From contig CAZCOH010000041.1 in NCBI GenBank assembly GCA_964500645.1, forward strand, positions 1 to 14,240: a stretch of DNA of 14,240 nt, in the 5' to 3' direction. The translations under genes were made by a program, and so were the position numbers. This document shows positions 7,404-13,180 of this stretch, piece after piece (within the stretch, counting starts at the first letter, position 1; the number at the start of each line of letters is the position of its first letter). Source of the DNA: CAYFIW01 sp964500645 (GTDB taxonomy: Bacteria; Chloroflexota; Dehalococcoidia; Lucifugimonadales; UBA826). Under the pieces are notes generated by a model, which had not been told where the DNA came from, did not search any database, and worked only from the letters and a program-made list of their open reading frames with translations.

Positions 7404-7434
7404 TAGAAATCTCTAATCAATCTCCAGATTTCTA
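7404..7434. repeat. Inverted repeat spanning the rplQ stop and rplQ-truA gap
   Basis: TAGAAATCT (7404-7412) and AGATTTCTA (7426-7434) are perfect 9-bp arms with a 13-nt loop. The right arm on the plus strand includes the rplQ stop codon (7432-7434), and the hairpin would fill most of the 41-nt gap before truA, leaving its start codon 13 nt away. On the minus strand no T run follows, so this is better seen as a possible processing, stability or attenuation element than as a terminator. Confidence 0.5.
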
Positions 7435-7785
7435 CTCAACTAGTTCTAAGACAGACATCTCCGAAGCATCTCCTCTACGAGGGCCTATCTTGGTTATCCT
7501 TGTGTACCCTCCATTCCGACTCTCGAATCTTGGACCAAGCTCATCAAAGACTTTTTTAACCACAACTTCATCGGTAAGCAACGCCGAGGCTTGTCGGCGA
7601 TGATGAAGTTGCCCTTTTTTTCCTAAGGTTATGATTTTTTCTACAAGCTTCCTGACTTCTTTTGCCTTACTATCAGTGGTTTTGACAGATTCATGACGGA
7701 TCAAGTCTGTAGCCATGCCTCTCAACATCAGCATCCTGTGGGCCGTAGGTCTCCCTAACTTCCTTCCACCAATCCTATGTTTCAT
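7432..7785 (-). CDS. rplQ: 50S ribosomal protein bL17
   Basis: bL17 sits near the peptide exit tunnel of the 50S subunit. The 117-residue sequence begins MKHRIGGRKLGRPTAHR and continues with HESVKTTDSKAKEVRKLVEKIITLGKKG, HHRRQASALL and the closing GGYTRI.K.GPRRGDAS consensus. ATG 7785 has AGGAG eight nt upstream. It follows rpoA by 21 nt, the nearly universal rpoA-rplQ pair. Length and composition are ordinary. Confidence 0.98.
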   Translation of the reverse strand: MKHRIGGRKLGRPTAHRMLMLRGMATDLIRHESVKTTDSKAKEVRKLVEKIITLGKKGQLHHRRQASALLTDEVVVKKVFDELGPRFESRNGGYTRITKIGPRRGDASEMSVLELVE

Positions 7786-7806
7786 GATGAATTCTCCTAA
7801 TTTCCC

Positions 7807-8856
7807 TTACGAATCTGACTCAGTTCCAACATCTTCCGAAACACCATCCGAGCTATCGTTCTCAGGATCTAAATGATCGGGGAGAATGCCCAATTCTCTA
7901 AACTTATCGTACAGTTCGTTATACGACTTCTCACCAAAATTTCTTATCTTGAGAAGATCTTCTCGATTTTTTTCCATAACCTCTCCAACTTTGTCTAATC
8001 CAGCACGCTTCAAACAATTCAAAGTTCTAGAAGAAAGGTCCAACTCTTCCACGGTCATGTTGTAATTTTCGGCAGGTATCTCGAGCGAGATTCCCTCGGA
8101 CCCTTCCGCAGCAGCTTTTTCCACATTTGCAAACAGAAAAAATTGATTAACCAGCATATTGGCAGCTTCTGCCAACGCCTCAATAGGGAAAGTTGAGCCA
8201 TCAGTCCAAACCTCTAGGACTAGTTGTTCGTAGTCGGTTCTATGACCCACTCTCGTTTGCTCAATCGTATAATTTACTTTCCGAACTGGGGTGAACACTG
8301 AATCTATCGGAATAGTACCAATTGCTAAGCCTTCGCTACTATCCGCAACCTTATAACCTTTTCCATGCCCTATATTAAGCTCCATAATAAGCTCAGCATC
8401 GTCCGAATTAAGAGTCGCTATATGCTGTTCTGGATTAACTACTTTATAGTCGGCAGATCCAATAATGTCAGCAGCAGTTACAACGCCCTCACCCTTGCAT
8501 TCTAATCTCAATTTACCAGGAGTTTCGTTAGAAGATTCTGATCTTATCCTAATATTTTTAACGTTAAGAAGAATCTCAGCAACTTCCTCCTTGACATTCT
8601 CTATAGTCATATATTCATGAAGGACATTTTCTATTTTCACCCAGGTTACTGCAGTCCCTGGAAGCGAGTTATATAAAACTCGTCTTACTGGATTGCCTAA
8701 AGTAACTCCATATCCGGGCTCCAAAGGGCCGACTATAAATTTACCGTACGTGTCAGAAGTCTCTGCCACCGATATTGTTGGATTCGGGATAACAACTTCC
8801 TCCACATCAGGTCCATCTAAAATTGATATGTCCGAATAGTCCATTGCCATTGTCAT
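7807..8856 (-). CDS. rpoA: DNA-directed RNA polymerase subunit alpha
   Basis: The alpha subunit dimerises to nucleate RNA polymerase assembly and, through its C-terminal domain, binds UP elements and activators. In 349 residues the N-terminal domain shows YGVTLGNPVRRVLYNSLPG (49-67) with the assembly Arg pair 58-59, TWVKIENVLHEY, and PIDSVFTPVRKVNY (183-196). The alpha-CTD (about 268-325) has SSRTLNCLKRAGLDKVGEV and NFGEKSYNEL; Arg277, Asn280, Cys281, Lys310 and Ser311 correspond to the usual DNA-contacting region. Unusual points are an N-terminal lead of about 25 residues, GNPVRR where GNALRR is common, and an acidic tail from 329. ATG 8856 has GGAGG nine nt upstream; ATG 8850 or 8844 are alternatives. 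Confidence 0.98.
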   Translation of the reverse strand: MTMAMDYSDISILDGPDVEEVVIPNPTISVAETSDTYGKFIVGPLEPGYGVTLGNPVRRVLYNSLPGTAVTWVKIENVLHEYMTIENVKEEVAEILLNVKNIRIRSESSNETPGKLRLECKGEGVVTAADIIGSADYKVVNPEQHIATLNSDDAELIMELNIGHGKGYKVADSSEGLAIGTIPIDSVFTPVRKVNYTIEQTRVGHRTDYEQLVLEVWTDGSTFPIEALAEAANMLVNQFFLFANVEKAAAEGSEGISLEIPAENYNMTVEELDLSSRTLNCLKRAGLDKVGEVMEKNREDLLKIRNFGEKSYNELYDKFRELGILPDHLDPENDSSDGVSEDVGTESDS

Positions 8857-8877
8857 TTAAGGTTGCCTCCTAACACA

Positions 8878-9477
8878 TTATTTAGAATAAAACTCAACTA
8901 TCTGAGTCGTATCTATTTCAGGCTCACCATCATCAGCTGTAGGTCCTGTGACCACAGTAGTTGACATCTGTGCCTGTTCCAAATCAATCCAATGAGGGGT
9001 AGGAATAGTTTTACAATTACTCTGCGCAATTTCGAAGAGTGAGGTCTTCTTACCCTTTTCAGTCCATTCTATTTTGTCGCCTTGTGACACTTGGAAGGAA
9101 GGAATATCGACCTTTCTACCATTTACCACAAAGTGCCCATGGTTTACCGCCTGTCTTGATTGCCTTCTCGTCAAAAACATCCCAGTCCTATAAAGAACGT
9201 TATCAAGCCTTCGTTCCAACAACACCATCAAATTGTCACCGGTAATGCCGTCTTGAATTTGAGCTTTGTCGTAATAGTTTCTGAATTGTTTCTCCAAAAC
9301 CCCGTACAAAAATTTTGCCTTTTGCTTTTCTTTTAGCTGCAGACCATAAGCCGAAGTTCTTCGTCTTCTAACAAATCCTTGATTAGCACGTTTATCTTTC
9401 CTCGCTCCATAAACCCCATAGGACTCAAGACCCAGGGTTCTGAGTTTCTTCTGTATAGGTCCCGTGTATCTAGCCAT
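8878..9477 (-). CDS. rpsD: 30S ribosomal protein uS4
   Basis: uS4 is a primary 16S rRNA-binding protein that nucleates 30S body assembly. The 199-residue sequence opens MARYTGP and has SAYGLQLKEKQKAKFLYGVLEKQFRNYY (42-69), then the S4 RNA-binding domain (about 88-150) with ERRLDNVLYRTG, TRRQSRQAVNHGHFVVNGRKVDIPS, and ends VEFYSK. The zinc-binding cysteines of the C+ form are absent, and the loop usually written PPGQHG is reduced to NQG (32-34), about four residues shorter than in B. subtilis S4. ATG 9477 gives the family start; an in-frame GTG lies two codons upstream. No clear Shine-Dalgarno is seen; a hairpin (9487-9509) ends ten nt ahead of the ATG. It follows an inserted membrane-protein gene rather than rpsK. 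Confidence 0.97.
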   Translation of the reverse strand: MARYTGPIQKKLRTLGLESYGVYGARKDKRANQGFVRRRRTSAYGLQLKEKQKAKFLYGVLEKQFRNYYDKAQIQDGITGDNLMVLLERRLDNVLYRTGMFLTRRQSRQAVNHGHFVVNGRKVDIPSFQVSQGDKIEWTEKGKKTSLFEIAQSNCKTIPTPHWIDLEQAQMSTTVVTGPTADDGEPEIDTTQIVEFYSK

Positions 9478-9486
9478 ATTCACTTA

Positions 9487-9509
9487 AATCTTGAAAATAT
9501 CTCAAGATT
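9487..9509. repeat. Hairpin-forming inverted repeat in the rpsD leader
   Basis: AATCTTGA (9487-9494) and TCAAGATT (9502-9509) are perfect 8-bp arms around a 7-nt loop, placed between the membrane-protein stop (9522) and the rpsD start (ATG 9477), so the stem covers the region where a ribosome-binding site would be expected. It could regulate rpsD translation. Ribosomal protein S4 is a known autoregulator in E. coli and B. subtilis, but no similarity to those targets was established here. Confidence 0.5.
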
Positions 9510-9521
9510 CCTCTCCATTGT

Positions 9522-10373
9522 TTAATAATTACTTACTTTATTTTCCATATGAGGCACTTGCATTTGATAACCAATTTCGTTGGTAAGTTGTTCTTCGTCA
9601 AATCCTTCCATTCTTACCCGGGTGTCAAAATACATTAATGTGACAGCAACAGCGGATATAACTACTGCCACTGTATTAGCAACCAAACTGAGAAAGTATT
9701 GAATTACCAATGCCAACATTGATACCCCTCCAGTGACTGGACTAGCCATAAACAGAGTTGGCATCGAGATCAAAACTGTAATACCTAGCATAATAAGAAC
9801 AACAAGACTCATTGCCCCCAGAATTCTTACCCAGTTGACTCGGACTAATTGAAAGCTACGTATCAGAGCCGAAGTGTATTTTTTCCCTTCATACAAAGCC
9901 ACTGGCAACGCAAAAGAAGCCATCAAAAGGAAAGCCAGTGAAGCAACTGCAGGCACTATGAGAGCTATTCCGATCAACCCCAAAGCGAGACAAATAGTTA
10001 ATAAGAAAGATACGAAAAATAGAGAATATATTCTCCATGAAACGCGTTGAAAACAATCTTTTATATTGATTCTACCAGTCACCATTTGCTGACCAGTTGC
10101 CACTGAAGAAGCCGACCAAACGGCTGTTGTAGAAACCAAAGTCACAATCGCAACAACAACGTAAAATATTACCGCAGACCCAGGAATGGCGCCTTCTGAA
10201 ACATATTGTTGCAAACTTGTTCTGGGTCCCAAAAAAGTGATCAAATTAGCAGGTGCAAACACTAATAAAGAAATTACAACATATTCACGGAACCCTTTGC
10301 CAAAAGCAGCAAAAGCTTCATTTAATATATCGAATATACTCCGTTCCTTCATGGTCTCGCTATCTCTGTTCAT
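9522..10373 (-). CDS. Six-helix integral membrane protein resembling the glycerophosphodiesterase membrane-domain family
   Basis: An uncharacterised 283-residue membrane protein. Six hydrophobic segments are visible at about 31-49, 66-86, 114-137, 139-160, 184-206 and 216-246; both ends look cytoplasmic. The segment LYEGKKYTSALIRSFQLVRVNWVRILG (160-186) and the closing YFDTRVRMEGFDEEQL (248-263) resemble proteins annotated as glycerophosphoryl diester phosphodiesterase membrane domain/DUF975-like, which lack a catalytic domain and have no firm function. No enzymatic motif is seen. The gene sits 21 nt after rpsK and 44 nt before rpsD, so it must be co-transcribed with ribosomal genes. ATG 10373 has only a weak upstream purine tract; ATG 10352 (residue 8) is an alternative. 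Base composition by eye resembles the neighbours, so recent acquisition is not indicated. Confidence 0.85.
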   Translation of the reverse strand: MNRDSETMKERSIFDILNEAFAAFGKGFREYVVISLLVFAPANLITFLGPRTSLQQYVSEGAIPGSAVIFYVVVAIVTLVSTTAVWSASSVATGQQMVTGRINIKDCFQRVSWRIYSLFFVSFLLTICLALGLIGIALIVPAVASLAFLLMASFALPVALYEGKKYTSALIRSFQLVRVNWVRILGAMSLVVLIMLGITVLISMPTLFMASPVTGGVSMLALVIQYFLSLVANTVAVVISAVAVTLMYFDTRVRMEGFDEEQLTNEIGYQMQVPHMENKVSNY

Positions 10374-10394
10374 TTCTAATTTGATACGCAGATA

Positions 10395-10781
10395 CTAGAC
10401 CCTTCTCCGCTTTGGAGGCCTACATCCGTTGTGTGGAATTGGTGTAACGTCTCTTATGCTAGTAACCGTAATCCCAGCTGCTTGTATTGCTCTAATGGCA
10501 GCTTCCCTCCCAGCACCTGGCCCTCTAACAAAAGCATCAACTTGTCGCATACCCTGTTCAATCGCCTTCTTGGCTGCATCCTCTCCCGCCCTTTGAGCAG
10601 CAAAAGCTGTGGATTTCCTGGAACCACGAAATCCCGCCGTCCCAGCACTCCCCCAGGCAACAGCGTTACCTGTCTGGTCAGTCAAGGTCACTATCGTGTT
10701 GTTAAAAGTAGACTGGATGTATACCTTTCCCACAGGAACGGGTCCTCGATCCCTTCTTCTTGTTCTGGGCCTTCTAGCCAT
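10395..10781 (-). CDS. rpsK: 30S ribosomal protein uS11
   Basis: uS11 forms part of the 30S platform, contacting 16S rRNA near the mRNA exit. The 128-residue sequence has the family core KVYIQSTFNNTIVTLTDQTGNAVAW, GFRGSRKSTAFAAQ, FVRGPGAGREAAIRA and the end DVTPIPHNGCRPPKRRRV, including the conserved HNG site known to form isoaspartate in E. coli. ATG 10781 has GGAG at an 8-nt spacing. It follows rpsM by 58 nt as usual, but the next gene is a membrane protein, not rpsD. Confidence 0.98.
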   Translation of the reverse strand: MARRPRTRRRDRGPVPVGKVYIQSTFNNTIVTLTDQTGNAVAWGSAGTAGFRGSRKSTAFAAQRAGEDAAKKAIEQGMRQVDAFVRGPGAGREAAIRAIQAAGITVTSIRDVTPIPHNGCRPPKRRRV

Positions 10782-10839
10782 ATCTCTATCTCCAACTTTA
10801 TCTCAATGAAATCTTCAAAATGATGACGCCTTAGCCTTT

Positions 10840-11217
10840 CTATCTAGTAGTACTATGCTTTCTGGAAACGGCCATTCTGCGTCCTCTCTTAGCTCTAGCA
10901 TTAGTTTTAGTTCTTTGCCCTCTAACAGGAAGGGCCCTGCGATGCCTACCACCCCTATAGCAACCAATGTCTATAAGTCTCCTAATGTTCTGATTTACTT
11001 CCCGCCTTAAGTCCCCTTCCACTAATTTGTCAGAATCGATGATTTCTCTTATCTTGTTCAGTTGATCATCACCAAGATCATTTACACGTGGATTATCAAA
11101 AACTCCCGACTTCTCCAAAATGTCTTTAGCCTGAAATGGCCCGATACCATAAATAGCAGTTAAGGCAGTTTCAACTCTTTTGTTGTCAGGTATGTTTACA
11201 CCAGAGACAATAGCCAT
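10840..11217 (-). CDS. rpsM: 30S ribosomal protein uS13
   Basis: uS13 lies in the 30S head, forms intersubunit bridge B1a/b, and contacts P-site tRNA through its basic C-terminus. The 125 residues start MAIVSGVNIPDNKRVETALTAIYGIG and include LRREVNQNIRRLIDIGCYRG, RHRRALPVRGQRTKTNAR and a basic tail. Length is typical. The start ATG 11217 is clear from the family N-terminus, though the nearest purine tract (AGGA) is about 12 nt away. It follows rpmJ by 20 nt. Confidence 0.98.
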   Translation of the reverse strand: MAIVSGVNIPDNKRVETALTAIYGIGPFQAKDILEKSGVFDNPRVNDLGDDQLNKIREIIDSDKLVEGDLRREVNQNIRRLIDIGCYRGGRHRRALPVRGQRTKTNARAKRGRRMAVSRKHSTTR

Positions 11218-11237
11218 ATCAGATCACTATCCTTTTA

Positions 11238-11351
11238 TTATCCTTGTCGTTGCTTATGCTTGGGATTTTCGCAAATTATCATCGCCCGACCCTTCCGTCT
11301 TATAACCCTGCATTTAGCACATCTAACTTTTATAGAGGCACTTACCTTCAT
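11238..11351 (-). CDS. rpmJ: 50S ribosomal protein bL36 (zinc-binding form)
   Basis: A 37-residue ribosomal protein, missed by minimum-length gene calls. Translation from ATG 11351 gives MKVSASIKVRCAKCRVIRR followed by KGRAMIICENPKHKQRQG. Cys11, Cys14, Cys27 and His32 form the zinc-ribbon ligands, so this is the C+ type of bL36, a late-assembling 50S protein. GGAG (11359-11362) lies seven nt upstream of the start. The position between infA and rpsM is canonical. Confidence 0.97.
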   Translation of the reverse strand: MKVSASIKVRCAKCRVIRRKGRAMIICENPKHKQRQG

Positions 11352-11404
11352 CGATCCACTCCATATATCTAAGTTGTAAAATCAATCTAGAAATCTTAGT
11401 TTTC

Positions 11405-11626
11405 TTATCGGAACCTATATGTAATCCTGCCTCGTGTGAGATCGTATGGAGACAAGTCAACCAATACCCGATCTCCAGGCAAAACTCTTATGTAATTCAC
11501 CCTCAACTTTCCGGAAATATACGCCAACACCTCATGCCCGTTCGCCAATTCAACTTTGAACGACGCGTTGGGTAAAGCCTCTTTAACTGTACCTTCAACC
11601 TCTATCGATTCATTTTCCTTTGGCAT
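11405..11626 (-). CDS. infA: Translation initiation factor IF-1
   Basis: IF-1 binds the 30S A site and cooperates with IF-2 and IF-3 during initiation. The 73-residue protein is a single OB fold (S1-like) with the family landmarks EGTVKEALPNASFKVELANGHEVLAYISGK, LRVNYIRVLPGDRVLVDLSPYDLTRGRITYR. ATG 11626 has AGGAG four nt upstream, a short but usable spacing. Ordinary length. It follows map by 31 nt; that junction carries overlapping inverted repeats. Confidence 0.98.
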   Translation of the reverse strand: MPKENESIEVEGTVKEALPNASFKVELANGHEVLAYISGKLRVNYIRVLPGDRVLVDLSPYDLTRGRITYRFR

Positions 11627-11643
11627 GTAACTCCTTATAAGCC

Positions 11644-11669
11644 AAATAGGGCCCTATTTAGAAAGGGCC
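11644..11669. repeat. Overlapping inverted repeats at the map-infA junction
   Basis: AAATAGGG (11644-11651) joined directly to CCCTATTT (11652-11659) is a perfect 16-bp palindrome covering the map stop codon (11658-11660). GGCCCT (11650-11655) can instead pair with AGGGCC (11664-11669) across an 8-nt loop, within the last map codons. The two hairpins share bases and exclude each other. The infA ribosome-binding site (AGGAG, 11631-11635) starts nine nt beyond. No T run follows. Confidence 0.5.
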
Positions 11670-12452
11670 AGGAGTGAGAACTTCCGGTCCGTTTTCAGTC
11701 ACTGCAATTGTATGTTCATAGTGAGCAGACAATTCTCCATCGGCTGTAACTACAGTCCAACCATCATCCAATGCCTTTGTCTGCCATGTACCAACATTAA
11801 GCATAGGTTCTATGGCCAAGGTCATTCCAACCTTCAACTTAGGCCCTCTTCCTGGTTTCCCGTAATTTGGAACTTGAGGCTCCTCGTGCAAAGATCTTCC
11901 AATTCCATGACCGACGTACTCTCTCACGACAGAAAACCCTTCTGACTCAGCATAACTCTGAACTGCATGTGAAATGTCAGTGAGCCTAGCCCCTTCTTTT
12001 GCTTCTGCAATTCCCTTATCTAGGGCCATTCTGGTCACCGATATAAGTCTTTCAGTCTCTTCCGAAACTTCACCTACCGCCACAGTGAACGCACTGTCAC
12101 CGTGAAAGCCTTCCACTATTGCTCCAAAATCTACACTTACGATATCGCCAGACTTAATTTTACGATTGCCAGGTATACCGTGAACTATTTCTTCATTAAA
12201 GGAGAAGCATATTGTGGCCGGAAAAGGTTTGCTAGGTGTAGGTTTATAACCTTTAAAAGAAGGTATGGCACCATGCTTTATTATCACTTCCTCAGCCACC
12301 GAATCCATCTCCTTACTGGTAACACCAGGCCTTATGGCATCTTTTACTGCCTGTTTAGCAAACGCAACTACCCGTCCAGCCTCTCTCATAAGATCGAGCT
12401 CTCTTGGCGACTTTATAGTTATTCCACTGGGGCTGTTAACACCCGTGTTCAT
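11658..12452 (-). CDS. map: Type I methionine aminopeptidase
   Basis: Map removes the initiator methionine from nascent proteins using two divalent metal ions. The 264-residue protein has the pita-bread fold with all metal ligands visible: Asp108 (VSVDFGA), Asp119 (HGDSAFT), His182 (YVGHGIG), Glu215 (AIEPML) and Glu246 (AHYEHTIAV); His91 and His189 are the likely substrate-contacting histidines. There is no N-terminal zinc-finger extension, as expected for type Ia. ATG 12452 has AGGAAG at a 6-nt spacing. It lies 69 nt after adk, and that gap carries a TATAAT hexamer that might give map and downstream genes their own promoter. Confidence 0.97.
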   Translation of the reverse strand: MNTGVNSPSGITIKSPRELDLMREAGRVVAFAKQAVKDAIRPGVTSKEMDSVAEEVIIKHGAIPSFKGYKPTPSKPFPATICFSFNEEIVHGIPGNRKIKSGDIVSVDFGAIVEGFHGDSAFTVAVGEVSEETERLISVTRMALDKGIAEAKEGARLTDISHAVQSYAESEGFSVVREYVGHGIGRSLHEEPQVPNYGKPGRGPKLKVGMTLAIEPMLNVGTWQTKALDDGWTVVTADGELSAHYEHTIAVTENGPEVLTPGPF

Positions 12453-12496
12453 GATTTCTTCCTATTTGAACCTTAATTAAAAAAGGCTGAACGCAT

Positions 12497-12525
12497 ATTA
12501 TACAACGCCGCGACATTCCGTTCAT
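12497..12525 (-). promoter_or_regulatory. Possible internal promoter in the adk-map gap
   Basis: Read on the minus strand, a perfect TATAAT (12497-12502) lies about 45 nt upstream of the map start. The hexamer 17 nt further upstream is ATGAAC (12520-12525), a poor match to TTGACA, so the -35 is weak. This is the longest gap in the ribosomal block, consistent with an internal promoter, but the call rests mainly on one hexamer in AT-rich DNA. Confidence 0.35.
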
Positions 12526-13160
12526 CCGAGAGCGTTTTCAACAGCACTTCTCACCTCCGACACTGACAAAGCCGCGTTTATTTCCATAATTGTTCCAGAG
12601 TCCCTAAAAAATTGAACTACTGGTTCAGTCTCACGCATGTAAACGCGGAGTCTATTTCGAACAACCTCTGGCTTATCATCTTCTCTTTGATAAAGTGTGG
12701 CATTGCACGTGTCACATTCATCAGGATTTTTGGGTGGAGAAAATACAAGGTTGTAAGGAATCTGGCATGAACTGCAAATCACCCTGCCAGACAACCGCTC
12801 AACTAAAATATCTTCAGGAACGTCAAAAAAAAGAACTTTATCCAGTCCACCAGAATCACTTAATTTACTATCTATTGCCTCGGCTTGAATTATTGTGCGT
12901 GGAAATCCGTCTAACACAAACCCTTGAGAATTATCAGGATCTTCTACCCATTGCATGACCATATCAATCGTCACTTCATCGGGAACGTATTCACCTTTCT
13001 CCATATACGTCTTAGCCAATCTTCCCAACTCAGTATTTTTGGATAAATTATCTCTGAACAAGTCACCTGTGGAGACACTGTTGACGCCACATATCTTAGC
13101 TATATGAGCCGCTTGAGTCCCTTTTCCAGAGCCAGGAGGGCCCATTAATATGATTCTCAA
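12522..13160 (-). CDS. adk: Adenylate kinase
   Basis: Adk interconverts ATP + AMP and 2 ADP. In 212 residues it has the P-loop GPPGSGKGT (7-15), the AMP-binding STGDLFR (30-36), DGFPRT (84-89) and a long LID domain (about 122-160) containing Cys129, Cys132, Cys149 and Cys152, a four-cysteine zinc site as in Gram-positive and many thermophile enzymes. RNRLRVYMRETEPV follows the LID. The start is TTG at 13160, giving MRIILMGPPGSGKGT as in the family, with AGGAG (13168-13172) seven nt upstream; ATG 13145 would cut off the first beta strand. It is 20 nt after secY, the standard pair. Confidence 0.97.
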   Translation of the reverse strand: MRIILMGPPGSGKGTQAAHIAKICGVNSVSTGDLFRDNLSKNTELGRLAKTYMEKGEYVPDEVTIDMVMQWVEDPDNSQGFVLDGFPRTIIQAEAIDSKLSDSGGLDKVLFFDVPEDILVERLSGRVICSSCQIPYNLVFSPPKNPDECDTCNATLYQREDDKPEVVRNRLRVYMRETEPVVQFFRDSGTIMEINAALSVSEVRSAVENALG

Positions 13161-13180
13161 AATACCTCTCCTGAGACACT

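Noticed and set aside
10431..10823. Open frame of 130 codons on the plus strand
   Set aside because: It is antisense to rpsK, a full-length conserved ribosomal protein; the predicted peptide is low in recognisable structure.
11352..11404. CTAAG/CTTAG inverted repeat between infA and rpmJ
   Set aside because: The arms are only 5 bp with a loop over 20 nt, which is expected by chance.
12102..12476. Open frame of 124 codons on the plus strand
   Set aside because: It is antisense to the complete map gene and has no recognisable motif.
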